The notes beneath the pieces were generated by a model that had not been told where the DNA came from, ran no database searches, and saw only the letters and a program-made list of their open reading frames with translations. The position numbers and the translations under genes were made by a program. Shown one piece after another: positions 1 to 10,640 of a DNA stretch of 64,000 nucleotides. Source of the DNA: Atriophallophorus winterbourni (lineage: Eukaryota; Platyhelminthes; Trematoda; Plagiorchiida; Microphallidae); assembly GCA_013407085.1 (NCBI GenBank), contig JACCGJ010011408.1, positions 1 to 64,000 of the forward strand, read 5' to 3'. Position 1 is the stretch's first letter, and each line of letters starts with the position of its first letter.

Positions 1-189
1 ACCGCAAATACAGGCAATTGGCTGAAACGTAAATGAAAGTATCCAAAAAGGCCTGTGACAAATGCTAACAATGAATCTATTGGTGGTGCATGGGGACATC
101 AAATAATCTCTGTAACCAATTGCAAGCCACGAGGTGCTCAAGAATCCGTTGTTCATTTTGTGATGAAAATAAAAAGCAGTGTGATATTT

Positions 190-1140
190 TTTCTTCTTTT
201 CTTTCTTTTGTGTGACAATCTCCTCCTGGAGGATGAGTCGGCTTTGTTGACGTCACGGATTGCAGCCACCCACGCTCGGCGGCTAGAAGCGAGATCCGCG
301 CAGATTTTAAGCCAGGTCCAGTCCCACGTGCGCCATCCGTAAACCGATCGTAGACCAAGCAGCTCAACATCCGATCTCACGGTGGCGAGCCAAGTCTTCA
401 CTTGTCCTCCGCGACGACAACGCGATTCTGCGCAGGGTGTCGGCTATAGTGTCACCCTGGTTAGTTCAGAGTCCGTGCGTCTCAGGATGTGGTCAAAATA
501 TCTCAATTGGTGTTGTCGCAATATCAAACTCAGGCGAGGGATATCAAAACAATAGTGGCGAACCTCGTCATTCGTTACTCGCTCATTCCATCAAACATTG
601 AGGATGCGTCCGAGACACCAGTGGTCGAAAACCTCTAGTTTCCACATATCCTCTACCCGCACGGATGTGCAATCGTGCAGCATTTCTGTGCTGTGCGGCT
701 AACATCGTGCTAAATTGATTGGCCAACGGTAGTGAGCTGCATGCGAGTACACGCTGGAGTCTCACTACCATTTCTATTTCTATTTCCCCCCTCATATCTG
801 TCTAGGCCTGGGCAACCTGACAGTATCTAGGCCCACGTGCAGTCTCTGACTGTGCGGCACTTTGCCTGGATCAGGCTTGTGCTTTCATACCATCATACCA
901 TACTCCACCCGCAGAGGCCACGTCTCACATCCATAAGTTAAAACGGGGCGAATCGCCGCTCTGTAAACGCGCAGCTTTGTACGTCAGCTGATTTCTCTAC
1001 GGCTAAATATAACCCAACGCAGTCGCGAAAACGCCATGCGCGCAGCTTGTACACGGGTCGGTATCACATCCCTGGCTTGACCTGAGGGTAGCACGGAGGA
1101 ACCAAGGTAACGAAAAGTGTTCGCCATCTCCAAGTAATTT
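190..1140 (-). pseudogene. RTE-type LINE relic, C-terminal part of reverse transcriptase ORF
   Basis: Read on the minus strand in broken frames, this stretch gives the usual end of an RTE/CFDP2-type LINE polyprotein. Around 1120-930 it reads FRYLGSSVLPSGQ and LTYGCETWPLRVE; around 690-540 RRLEVFDHWCLGRIL and RLSLILRQHQLRYF; around 400-230 WLKICADLASSRRAW. These match the post-palm region (YLGS, YGCETW, RRIL, LRW..H blocks) of the family; the catalytic palm is absent. Several stops and frame changes and an insertion near 745-900 show it is dead. The clade name is an inference from these blocks. Confidence 0.7.
745..900 (+). repeat. Insertion of a LINE 3'UTR-like repeat
   Basis: This block interrupts the RTE relic. 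It carries CTGTCTAGGCCTGG, CAACCTGACAGTA and a TTTGCCTGGATCAGGCTTGTG segment also found at 16590-16680 (same strand); the first two motifs recur in reverse complement at 4270-4320 and 8640-8690. It is therefore a short 3'-end fragment of the LINE families seen elsewhere in the window. The exact ends are uncertain. Confidence 0.55.
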
Positions 1141-1734
1141 ACTCAAGACAAGAGGTTTTCGCTATTCGCCAATAAAAATTCCTCCGGAGGCAAGGCCAGC
1201 AGAAAAAGCAATGGGGTCACTGAACATATGTAAGTAAAACCTAATTTCATAAAGCATACAGGAACTTAGACGACAACATCGCGACGACGGTTAAACGGCA
1301 TAGGTCGATATTTACTGTCTCCAGGCAGGCTAGTTGTTCTGATTGATCGATCAAACAAACAAGTGAGAAGAATGATTGCCTGTAAGCTAGGCTTTATTCA
1401 AATCACAATTGGAGTATGGTGGCTGCAAAGAGAAGGAGTATTACAATAAGACTAGAAGATGGTGATAAAGCATATAGCAGCAAAATTCAATCAAAGCACT
1501 AGTCCAGACTGTTGTTCTGGTAGTTTAACCGCACAAGCCAAACAATTACATTCAATTGAATGACAGAGGTGGAAGTTGATACTTGTTTATGAGCAGTTGG
1601 CCGCTATGCCTGGCCTGCCGAAAAAATTCCCGTATGTGCTTGATTATTAAGGCTCAGCAAAAGCTTTGTTGGTGGTGTTTAAGAATGTGGTAGGTTTTCG
1701 CCGGGTAAACGTTTTCTGTGATCGATGCTAGAAA
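1141..1734. other. No recognisable gene or repeat
   Basis: Moderately AT-rich sequence with frequent stops in all frames. I recognise neither a coding segment nor a repeat shared with the rest of the window. Confidence 0.4.
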
Positions 1735-2370
1735 AAAAGCAGTTTCTCTCCATCAACATGGTGAGGTCAGCTGAAATTAATCGTGTATGAAAACAGAAAA
1801 CTCTAGCATTTACATTCTTTACGGCATAACACTTGGAAAGGTGATCTACCTAAGCTTGTATAGTAATTAGAGGAACAATGGAACAATCGTTTATTGCAGT
1901 AAAAAGCGTACAAGTTTAAAATAACCGCAGGATGGTATGGTGTTTAATAAAGCAAGCAAAAGTGAAAATATGAAGCGAGTGTCATAAGAGGATAATAGAG
2001 CAATAGTTTTTGTGGCGTAAAAGCATAGCTTAAAAAAACCACAGGGTGTTATAGACAGTGCGGAGTATTCAGAAATAACTTATTCCAGTTGCGGTCCAAA
2101 CCCTGCTTGAAACTCGAGACGGAACAGTAGAATATAAGTTTTTTAGGGAGAATGTTCCAGATGTTTACCGACCTAAGGCTGAAAAAGTGTCTCCTGGAGT
2201 CCAAACGGCAGCGCTTCTTAGCAAGTTTAAGTGAATGACACCGGGTGCCCAGTTCGTTCATTGGAACGCCACTTAAACCCTTCAAGATCCTAAAGGTTTC
2301 AATTAAGTCACTTCTTAAACGACGGCGCTCAAGGGAGAAAATATTGACAGACTTCAGGCGAGCGAGTTAC

Positions 2371-2845
2371 TTTACTTACTTTTTTTACTTTTGTGCGACT
2401 ATCTCCTACTGGAGGATGAGTCGGCTTCAAAGAAGATTCTTGGGAATTTGGGTACAAAGCGGCGTCCCCAGCACCACTCGGCGTTTGTTCGAGTCAGCAT
2501 CTCTAGCCTTTGCACAACCAAGTGCGACCTGCAAGGCAGAAGGGAGTTGCCAGAAAGAGGTGGTCTACCAGACTCTGTTCCAGGTTTTTCCTCAGGGTTT
2601 TCTCCCGAAGTTTTTCCCGCGATCGGGTATCCTACAAGGCAGCGGAGGTTTAAAACCAGGGTTTTCCTTCCCTTAGATCAAATGCCCTCCCAGGCTAAAG
2701 AGCTACATCTGCCCGAAGCAAACTGGTTTTAGGGCGCCAGTCACTCGCCCTCGCCCCTTCTCATGTTGGTAGAAGCAGTTCTGCCGGGCTCGGAGAGCCA
2801 CTCGTGCAGACCAGAAGCTAAACTTGGTTGTCAGAGGCTGTTTGA
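2371..2845 (-). mobile_element. Insertion in the CR1-A relic, bearing an RTE-type 3' tail
   Basis: The CR1-A alignment breaks near 2371 and resumes near 2845 at GACGAGTTGCGAGACGCTGT. The left 60 bases (2386-2440) repeat the end of the RTE relic at 205-245: both share TCTCCT-C/A-CTGGAGGATGAGTCGGC. The remaining 400 bases are GC-richer and unidentified. Long forward open frames here (for example 2245-2676) cross the element boundaries and are not genes. Confidence 0.5.
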
Positions 2846-3052
2846 GACGAGTTGCGAGACGCTGTACGCTTTCACGGCGAAGGATGTCCTTCTCGTAGTG
2901 AGGACACCACGCCTGAACAAAATGTTTAACATGCGGCCGAACTAATGCCTTGTAAAATGGCAGGAATACATAAGGTATTCTGTTTGATACCACTGATTTC
3001 AGTCAAAAATTAGCTGACGTGCATGCTGAGCTGCAGCCGCTTATAAGTCCTC

Positions 3053-3314
3053 CGATCTGCCATCGTTTACTCTGTCGACCAGAGTGGTCAATATTTGGAA
3101 TGCACTCTCCGCTGATGCAGTCGGGGCAGTCACCGAAGAGCAGTTTAAACGCATATTGGACGGTGAACTTCCCGCTATCCTGCGCAATTCGCCTACTCTT
3201 TCAGCTCAGTAACTCCTCGTGACGAATCTACTCTGAGATAGCAGAGACCCGGGAGGTGAAGCGGCTTTCACGGACTGTAGTCCTCCTGCCGTCTATTCAG
3301 AAGAAGAAGAAGAT
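3053..3314 (+). mobile_element. 5'-truncated LINE insertion with GAA tail
   Basis: Inserted within the CR1-A relic, whose sequence stops at CTCCGATCTG and resumes at ATTTGAAGTC. Plus-strand translation just before the TAA at 3210-3212 reads RVVNIWNALSADAV, then FKRILDGELPAILRN, the typical end of a jockey/CR1-superfamily RT. It is followed by about 90 bases of 3'UTR and a (GAA)n tail at 3299-3314. A weak target duplication (GATCTG/GATTTG) may flank it. The donor family is not the same as CR1-A or CR1-B. Confidence 0.6.
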
Positions 3315-3850
3315 TTGAAGTCAGACCTCACCAGTACTCCCAAATCCTTAGCATACTGTGCTTACAAGAATTGGCTTTTATTAGAGTTGAGCGGGAGGTC
3401 CCACTGGTATGACCAGTATATGAACCGCTCAAGGTCGTGCATCAAGGTGTATTTGTCCGTAGATCCGATGAACTTCACATCATCCGCGAAAATGAAGCAT
3501 GAGCACTTTAAGGAAGACGAAAAGTCATCATTGAAAATCAGGAATAAAAGAGGGCCGACTACCGAAACTTGAGGGACCCCACTGATCACGTCGGTTTAGC
3601 TAGACAACGTAAATCCTACCCGAACTCTGAATATCCTACCTGTAAGGAATGCTTTTATCAAAACGTACGAAATGTACGCTGAATTCCAGAAGTAATGGAA
3701 TGTGCCCTAGTCGGAAACAGAAATGTTTTCCAGAAAATACATTATTACAAGTAAAAAGAAATAAAAAGTAAAAGTAATTCATGAAATAAAATTTAAATGA
3801 AATATGACATTAGTGGGGAGATTTAAGTCGGCGGCTAATTAAAGGTCAGA

Positions 3851-3976
3851 TTCAAGTTCAGTTCAGTTCAGTTCAGTTTGCACAGGACAGTATGTGGCTG
3901 ACAAGCCAATCGAGCGTCCAGAATTTCTTTCAGTGGAAAGCTGCGGAGAAGCGCCCACCACTGCCAAAGGGTGGGC
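3851..3976 (-). mobile_element. CR1-A 3'-end fragment with (TTCAG)n tail
   Basis: Begins (as the minus-strand 3' end) with TTCAGTTCAGTTCAG and continues with GCACAGGACAGTA and GAGCGTCCAGAATTTC, matching 5151-5260 and 21564-21660. It is only the last ~120 bases of a CR1-A copy, a strongly 5'-truncated insertion. Confidence 0.65.
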
Positions 3977-4965
3977 AGTTCAAGTTCAAGTTCAAGTTGC
4001 ACAGGGCTGAAGGTGTCTAAAAGCCAATCACGCGCCCAGATTTCCTTCGACGGTATGCGGTTGAGCACCCGGCACTTCGATATCGAGTATACAGTTCGTA
4101 CTTTTCACACGTTCTTGCTTCCGAATAACTGGAAAGTAAGGTAGGGTTTCTCTTCACCAGCACGGTGAGAGGTCAGCTATTCAGGAAACAATGCAATAAT
4201 ATGCGTGAACAATGTGTGGTGTATGAAATCACTAGCCTAGTTGAGGTAAAGTGAAACACAGTCATAGACTGCATGTGGGCTAATTTACTGTCAGGTTGTC
4301 CAGGCCTAGACAGATATGATAAAAATGTAAAAATACGTTTTTTGTTTTTTTATAAAGTTTTTTTATTAGACAATATGCGGAAATATGATAGACCATTTAA
4401 CGTCTAATTCCCTTTTAAAGCTCAACACATTTGGGAGGCTTACTATACAATCTGGGAGCTTGTTCCAGAAGTTGACCACACGGTTGCTGAAAAAGTGCTC
4501 ACGTGCCAGCAACCTGGGCCTACTCTTAAGAAGTTTCATGGAATTACCTCTTGTAGCTGCTTTAGGTGCAAGTTTAAGGATTTCAGTAATATTATCACCT
4601 GTAAGACCCTTTAGAATCTTGAAGGCTTCTATTAGGTCACCTCGCAGCCGCCGTCTCTTTAGTGAGAACAAACCGAGGTCCTTGAGTCTAGCCTCACAAG
4701 TTTTACCTGCCTGACCCTCAACCATCCTAGTCGCAAGGCGCTGGACCCTTTCGAGACATGCTATATCCTTTTTTAAGTGAGGTGCCCAGGATTGAACGCA
4801 GTACTCCAAGTGAGGCCGCACGACTACTTTGTATAAGGGGATGAAGATTGAAGGTTTTCGGCAAGATAACGCTGAGCGAAGTCTGAACAATTCTCTGCGA
4901 GCCTTGTTTGCAGCTTCGGCACATTGAGTAGCCCGTTTGAAATCGCCTGTTATAGTAATGCTTCC
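3977..4965 (-). pseudogene. CR1-B LINE, copy 1 (RT C-terminus plus 3'UTR)
   Basis: The minus-strand frame 4890-4366 is open for 174 codons. It reads PSIFIPLYKVVVRPHLEYCV, ERVQRLATRMVEGQ, LRGDLIEAFKILKGLTGDN and FSNRVVNFWNKLPDCIV, the post-catalytic part of a CR1-clade RT. Below it lies a ~390-base 3'UTR ending in a (TTCAAG)n tail at 3978-3998. The 5' end is truncated near 4965, so endonuclease and catalytic RT motifs are missing. A second copy lies at 4966-5150 and 8530-10190. The uninterrupted frame suggests it is younger than the CR1-A relic to its left. Confidence 0.8.
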
Positions 4966-5150
4966 GAGTTCAAGTTCAAGTTTGCACAGGGCTGAAGGTG
5001 GCTAAAAGCCAATCACGCGCCCAGATTTCCTTCGACGGTATGCGGTTGAGCACATGGCACTTCGATATCGAGTATACAGTTCGTACTTTTCACACGTTCT
5101 TGTTTCCGAATATCTGGAGAGTAAGGTAGGGTTTCTCTTCCCCAGAACGG
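4966..5150 (-). mobile_element. CR1-B copy 2, 3' tail segment
   Basis: Starts with two TTCAAG units and GCACAGGGCTGAAGGTGG, nearly identical to 3990-4175. It stops abruptly at CCCCAGAACGG, where the CR1-A tail (TTCAG)n begins, and continues at 8530 with GGTGAGGGGTCGG. In copy 1 the same junction is uninterrupted (CAGCACGGTGAGAGG). This shows a single CR1-B split by the CR1-A insertion. Confidence 0.75.
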
Positions 5151-5491
5151 TTCAGTTCAGTTCAGTTGCACAGGACAGTAAGTGGCGAACGAGCCAATCG
5201 AGCGTCCAGAATTTCTTTCGGTGTAAAGCTGCAGAGAAGCAACCACCACTGCCAAAGCGTTTATTCTTATTGTGTTTTGGATATCCTCGACGATCGCGAT
5301 GCCAAGGGATTATCCGGGTTGTATTTAGGAAGCACCACGTAATGAATGATGCTGGGAAGATAAGAATACATTTCTCCTCACCAGTACGATGAGAGGTCAG
5401 CTAAAGAAGAGTTGTGTATTAAACAAACAGAACTTTAGCATTTACTTACTTACCAAACAACGATGGTGAACAACCTAATCTTGCATAAAAA

Positions 5492-6837
5492 TTAGGGGGA
5501 GAATTCGGGAAAAAGCTTACCCCAGATGCGGTCTAAACCCTGCTTAAAACTTACGACAGAACTGCAGGATATAAGTTCTTCTTTGAGCCGGTTCCAGAAA
5601 TTTACCACCCTGAGGCTGAAAAAGTTTATCCTGGAGTCTAGTCCACATCGCTCCTTAGCAACTTTGAGTGAATGGCACCGGGTGCCCAGCTCAGGACTTA
5701 AGGCAAAGAAGTCGGTAATGCTTACGCCACTTAACCCCTTCAAGATCTTAAAGGTTTCAATTAAGTCACCTCTCAAACGACGGCGCGTAAGTGAAAAAAG
5801 ATCTAGGGACTTTGGGCGGGCAGCGTAAGGTTTCCCTCGCTGACCCTCAATCATGCGAGTTGCGAGACGCTGTACGCTTTCGAGTTGAACGAGTTGTAGT
5901 AAGGGCACCACGCCTGGACACAATATTCTAAATGCGGCCTAACTAATGCCTTGTAAAGGGGCAGGAACACCTCGGGTCTTCTGCTGGATAACACGGATCT
6001 CAGCCAAAAGAGAACTTTGCGAGCACGTTGAGCTGCAGCGGCGCATTGGTCCTCCCATTTGAAGTCCGTCCTAGCTAGTACTCCTAAATCCTTAACACGC
6101 TGTGTGGCGCTTACAGTGAGAGAATTGCTCGACACCTGAACTGAAATCTTATCAACCAGTGCTGACAAGAGTTGGCTCTTATCAAGGTTAAGTTGGAGGT
6201 CCCACTGGTGTGACCAGTTTATGACCCGTTCAAGGTCGTGCATCAAGGTATCATCGTCCGTTGATCCGATGAATTTCACATCATCCGCAAAAATGAAGCA
6301 TGGGCACTTCAATGCAGAGGACAAGTCATCGATGAAAATCAGGAATAGAAGAGGACCAAGTACCGAACCTTGGGGTACACCACTGATCACGACGGTTTCA
6401 TTCGACAGCGTAGATCCTACCCTAACTCGGAATGTCATACCTGTTAGGAAGGCCTTTATCCAAGCAAGTAGACTACCCCGAATGCCTTTTGCTGTCAGCT
6501 TAATCTCTAGAAGGCGGTGGTTTACGGAATCGAAAGCCTTGTTGAAGTCTAGGTAGAGGGTTTCGACAGGCTTCCCTTCATCCATCCTTTTAGTGGTAGT
6601 ATTGAGAAAACTAAGAAGGTTTGTCAGGCAGGATCTACCCTTAAGAAATCCATGCTGAGTTACACTCAGTAGAGAATGCCGACAAAGATGCTGACAGATT
6701 TTGTCACGCAGCAGTTTTTCCATTACTTTCGAGACGATGCTAGTCAGGCTGACAGGTCCATAGTTACCAACAGTTGAGCTGCAACCACCCTTGTGTATTG
6801 GCACGATTATAGCTTCTTTACACTCACTAGGAACCAC
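5492..6837 (-). pseudogene. CR1-A ORF2, reverse transcriptase part
   Basis: In frame with the endonuclease half, 6837-5851 carries the RT blocks in order: AIIVPIHKGG, VSLTSIVSKVMEKLLRDK, QHGFLKGRSCLTNLL, YLDFNKAFDSVNHRLL, SGVPQGSVLGPLLFLIFIDD and the catalytic FIFADDVKFIGS. The C-terminal region moves to another frame around 5923-5900 (LESVQRLATRMIEG, GDLIETFKILKGLSG, FFSLRVVNFWNRL), ending in a stop at 5492. One frameshift and two nonsense codons are the only obvious lesions, so the copy is relatively young but inactive. Confidence 0.85.
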
Positions 6838-8265
6838 TCACATGTTCAAGCATGAATTGAAGAGCTTGCATAAGGGTTCTGTAAGCACTGTTGCAAGATT
6901 CTTCAGCATAATTGAGTAGATGCCGTCCGGTCCCTCAGCTTTGTTGACGCGAACATGGATAAGTGCTTCATACACCTCGGATTCCATGAATGACAACTCA
7001 TCTAGTGCAGGAGCGCCAGGTAGTAGATTAAACGAGCTAGACGGAGCAATTAAAGAATTATCACGTCTCTGAACGCCACTGAAGAACCTAGAGAAGGCAC
7101 TCGCCTTAGACAGGTCGGTATCGGCTAATTTTCCGTCCTCCAGATTTAAATCTCCAATGTTTTCCCTGGTTTTTCCTTTCGATTGAGCGTAGCTATAAAA
7201 TCTTTTGGGATTGGATTTAGCATCCCTAGCTAAGGATAACTCAAACTCCTGTTTGAGCAAACGCTGTATTTTAACACAAGAGTTCCGAGCGGTTTTGTAT
7301 CGGACCCAAGAACCAGAAGTAAGAGATAGCTTATATTGCCGCCATAAACGATCTCGTTTACGGGTAGACCGACGAACTCGAGGAGTCCACCAGGGCGGCC
7401 TATGATGCTTTTTCACGACTTGCAGCGGAGCGTGCTTGTCTTGTAACTCCTTGAGATACTTACAAATTCTATCCCAGTTTTCACTTACATTAAAATCGTT
7501 AGAGAACTGAAAGAAAGATTTTGAAGTCTGTAGAAGAAAATCCCAGTCTACAAGCCTAAAATTTCGTCTAGGGCGAGCAGTAGGTTTGTGAAACCGCAGT
7601 ACCGCTTCGAAGCTTATCATTACGTGATCGCTTTTGCCAAGCGGTGGTAGGTATTTTAGGAATCTAACGGCTTCGGGCTGGGACGACAATACTAGGTCGA
7701 GAGTGGATGGAGAACACCCATTACGAAACCTTGTAGGATCACTCACATGCTGATGCAGCGCATGATCATAGAGCCATTCGAGAAACATTTCGGATTGCTT
7801 GGTGACTAAACCTACAGAGACGGTCCAATTTATGTCCTGGAGGTTGAAATCACCTAAGATGAGTACGCTGGGAGCTGATTGAAACAACCTGTCGAGCATT
7901 TCAATCAGCTGTGTAATCTCCTGCTGGACTGCACTGGGTGTGACGTAGACACACGCAATTGCGAGGGCTGACTTGTAGCAAGTCAGGATACTCGTAACAA
8001 CTTGGACGTTTTCACTGGTTGGGGATATACACGTTCCTGTATTGTGCAAGCCATACTCTAGGAGGAGTGCAACGCCACCGCCTCTCCTGTCGCCAGGTCT
8101 ATCGCATCTAATGACGAGATACTGCTCGCTGATGTTTGTTGGCACATCGTCAAGCGCAGACAGCCATGTCTCAGAAAGCGCTATAACCCGGGGGTGCAAC
8201 TCAGCCACACGAAAAGAGAGGTCAGCCCACTTATTCCTTATGCTGCACACATTAGCGTACAGCAC
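6838..8265 (-). pseudogene. CR1-A ORF2, endonuclease part
   Basis: 475 open codons form the N-terminal half of ORF2. LYANVCSIRNKW at the start, ALSETWL near residue 30, RRGGGVALLLEYG near 61, LILGDFNLQDINW near 134-146 and SDHVMISFEA near 212 are the conserved blocks of an APE-like endonuclease, which nicks target DNA for target-primed reverse transcription. A ~200-residue basic linker follows, then the first RT block (EGPDGIYSIMLKNL). The frame ends at TGA 6838-6840 but continues directly in the same frame as the RT, so the stop is a nonsense mutation. An earlier in-frame TAA at 8296-8298 shows the original protein began further upstream. Confidence 0.85.
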
Positions 8266-8529
8266 TGGGGCGCTGGTTTTGCGTGCTTCTGAAACTTATC
8301 CTGATTGGCCCTCGGTCGAAGCACCCGAGGGTAGTGCACGTTTTTTTGGCGTGCTACTTAAAGCAGGAGTATCTGGTTCAACAACCTCTTGCATGGATGT
8401 TACGGACCGTTGACTGAAGATTGAGGCCGCCTCTATCGAAGAGTAACAATTAGAGAAATTTGCTTGGCTCCCATCTTCATTTTCGATAAGCGCGTCAACG
8501 TCGTCTAATCCGGACAGCCAGACTCGTAG

Positions 8530-10190
8530 CGGTGAGGGGTCGGCTATTCAGGAAACAATGCAATAATATGCATGAACAAATGCATGGTGTATAAAATCAC
8601 TAGTATAGTCGAGGCAAAGTGAAACACAGTCAGAGACTGCATGTGGGCCATGATGCTGTCAGTTTGCCCAGGCCTAGACAGATATGATGAAAAATGAAAA
8701 AATACGTTGTTTTTGTTTTCATTAGACAAGATGCAGAAATATGATAGACTATTTAACGCCTAATTCCCGTTTAAAGCTCAACACATTTGAGAGGCTTACT
8801 ATACAATTTTAAAGCTTGTTCCAGCAGTTGACCACATGGTTGCTTAAAAAGTGCTCACGTGCCAGCAACCTGGGTTTACTCTTGAGAAGTTTCAGAGAAT
8901 TTCCCCATGTAGCTGCTTTTGGTGCAAGTTTAAGGATTTCAGTAATATTATCACTCGTGAGACCCTTTAGAATGTTGAAGGCTTCTATTAGGTCACCTCG
9001 CAGCCACAGTCTCTTCAGTGAGAACAAACCGATGTCCTTGAGTCTTGCCTCATAGGTTTCACCAGTCAAACCCTAGTCGCAAGGCGCTGGACCCTTTCGA
9101 GACATGCTATATTTCTTTCAAGTACGGTGCTCAGGATTGAATGCAGTATTCCAAGGGAGGCCGCACGACTGCTCTGTGTAAGCTAATGAAGATTGAAGGT
9201 TTTCGGCAAGATAACGCTGAGTGAAGTCTGGACAATTATCAGCGAGCCTTGTTTGCAGCTTAGGCACATTGAGTAGCTCACTTAAAATCCTTTGTTATAG
9301 TAACACCGAGAGCCTTCACTTTCTGAGAAGCAGCTATTCTGATAGTTCCTTCGCCGATTTCTAGTTGGGTTGTCGCTAAATCAGTCATCAGAACACAGCT
9401 CTTCCTCAACTATAGTGGCAAGTCCCAGGTATTTGTCCACTCGATTACTTTTGCTGAATCGGAGATAAGCGTATCTCTACTGTCGGTTCCTATGATCTAA
9501 ACATCATCAGCAAACAGGAAGCAGCGTAAACTTAAGCAGGCTGCCAGGTCGTTTACAAAATTAATAAAAAGTAGTAGACCAAGCACCGAGTCTTCAAGCA
9601 CTGCACTGAGAATCAGTGATTCCTTTGAGCTCAACCCCTGCAATTCTAACATAGTTAGTGCGATTAGTTAGGAAGCTGTCTAACCATCGATGTTGTTCAC
9701 CTGTGACGCCAAACATACTTAGTTTGTGCAGAAGGTGCCTATGGTTCACTGAGTCAAATGCCTTTTGAAAGCATTCATCGAGGCGTAATGTCACTTCATC
9801 AAGAAAACTTAAAAGATTGGTTAGGCAGGACCTTTCTTTCCAGAATCCGTGCTAAGCATCGGATAGTAAGAAATTGGCTACCAAATGTTTACATACCTGG
9901 TGCCCAATGATTTTTTCCAAGCACTTGCAAAGAATGCTTGTCAGGCTTACTGGCCTGTAGTTGCGTACACCCAAAATGGGACCCTTTTGTACATGGCTAC
10001 TACCATCGCTAGTTTCTAATCATCCGATAGTATACATTGGAGTAAGGTAGCTTCATAAAGATTTCTGATTGCAAGGCTAACTAAATTCGCGAGAGGCTGA
10101 AGAATAGCCGGATGTATACCGTCGGGGCCAGCGGACTTAGTTTTATCCAGCTGCGAGAGAACTGTGGTGCAGCGCAACAGCTGAATTCCT
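8530..10190 (-). pseudogene. CR1-B LINE copy 2, RT and 3'UTR
   Basis: Continues the element begun at 4966-5150. 8530-8760 matches the CR1-B 3'UTR at 4165-4390. 9069-8809 reads YEARLKDIGLFSLKRLWLRG and LLAREHFLSNHVVNCWNKL. 9794-9594 reads FQKAFDSVNHRHLLHKLSM and WLDSFLTNRTNYVR. 10160-10016 gives LDKTKSAGPDGIHPAILQPL, the first RT block. The catalytic box region near 9500 is mutated. Many stops and frame changes are present. The copy is truncated on its 5' side near 10190, before the endonuclease. Confidence 0.75.
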
Positions 10191-10261
10191 GGTCTGTATG
10201 TATTGGAGAAAAAGAATAAGAGAATGACCAGAGTATTGTTGTGCTCACATCCCCATCCCTT

Positions 10262-10312
10262 ACACACCACTACCGGTTTCAGGCTGTTTGCCATCGTCAG
10301 GTGGAGACAGTA
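10262..10312 (-). ncRNA. Hammerhead ribozyme motif (type I), best-preserved core
   Basis: On the minus strand, helix I strand CCAC (10304-10301) is followed by the core CTGACGA (10300-10294, matching CUGANGA). Helix II is GGC-AAACA-GCC (10292-10282), then core GAAA (10280-10277). A minimal helix III is formed by A-C/G-U around a 2-base loop, then GUA with predicted cleavage after 10271, then GTGG (10270-10267) closing helix I. TTAC and GTAA extend helix I beyond an internal loop. All catalytic-core positions agree with the hammerhead consensus. It lies in a dispersed repeat (10237-10312). Confidence 0.75.
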
Positions 10313-10640
10313 ATAAGAGAATGACTTTATTCGTGTACACGAATTTTCAGCAATACATTTATTTCTCCACAAAATACAAATATGATAAGATGTATAAAGT
10401 GCACCGCAATGAAATGATACTTGAGCTAATAAAGTGTCAGGTTACCATAGGTTAGACAAATGTGAGGCGAATTAGAAAAATAAAAATTAGAGAATAACTG
10501 AAACATTTCAGCGTCATTTGAAAAATTGTCAAGCGCTTTTTTAATTCCATAACAGCTTTCGACTGATCAACCATTTATCGACCCGAATACGGAACAAGAG
10601 AGTTTCTAAATTTGTTAGTTCTCGAATAGGGAATAACATA
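10313..10640. other. Repeat tail and AT-rich unassigned sequence
   Basis: 10325-10352 holds TTTATTCGTGTACACGAAT and TTTTCAG, a palindrome-bearing segment also seen (TTTATTCGTTGAAACGAAT) at the edge of an insertion in BEL-2 (25523-25547). 10433-10460 has TGTCAGGTTACC, a motif repeated at 16504 and 17562. The rest shows no coding signal. Confidence 0.45.

Larger units (their letters stand above)
1735..3680 (-). pseudogene. CR1-A LINE relic (RT C-terminus and 3'UTR), with two insertions
   Basis: This is a minus-strand copy of the same family as the better copy at 5151-8529. Residual peptides include MKGLSGVPMNELGTRCHSLK (2285-2226), FLPFYKALVRPHVKHFVQAW (2960-2900) and VPQVSVVGPLLFLIFNDD with FIFADDVKFIGSTD (3589-3440). 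The last is the RT catalytic box, with the usual VPQGSVLGP mutated. The 3'UTR is recognisable by GGTGAGGTCAGCTGAA near 1770. The copy is split by foreign DNA at about 2371-2845 and 3053-3314 and ends around 3680. It is not functional. Confidence 0.75.
5151..8529 (-). mobile_element. Nearly complete CR1-A LINE nested in CR1-B
   Basis: A 3.4-kb minus-strand element. Reading from 8529 it has a short 5' region, an APE-type endonuclease and RT ORF2 (8265 down to 5492) and a ~330-base 3'UTR with GAGAGGTCAGCT. It ends in a (TTCAG)n tail at 5151-5165. No ORF1 is present, so either the 5' end is truncated or this copy lacks it. ORF2 is interrupted by in-frame stops at 8296-8298 (TAA) and 6838-6840 (TGA) and by one frame change near 5900. 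The flanks are two halves of one CR1-B. Confidence 0.85.

Noticed and set aside
205..245. Hammerhead core in GGAGGATGAGTCGGC (also 2410-2440)
   Set aside because: GATGAGTC resembles a hammerhead core, but no GAAA with pairing helices follows; it is the 3' end of an RTE-type LINE.
2245..2732. Forward frames of 143 and 113 codons
   Set aside because: They cross the boundary between CR1-A and its insertion and have no motif.
5054..5392. 112-codon forward frame
   Set aside because: It runs through the junction of CR1-B and CR1-A 3'UTRs and is antisense to both elements.
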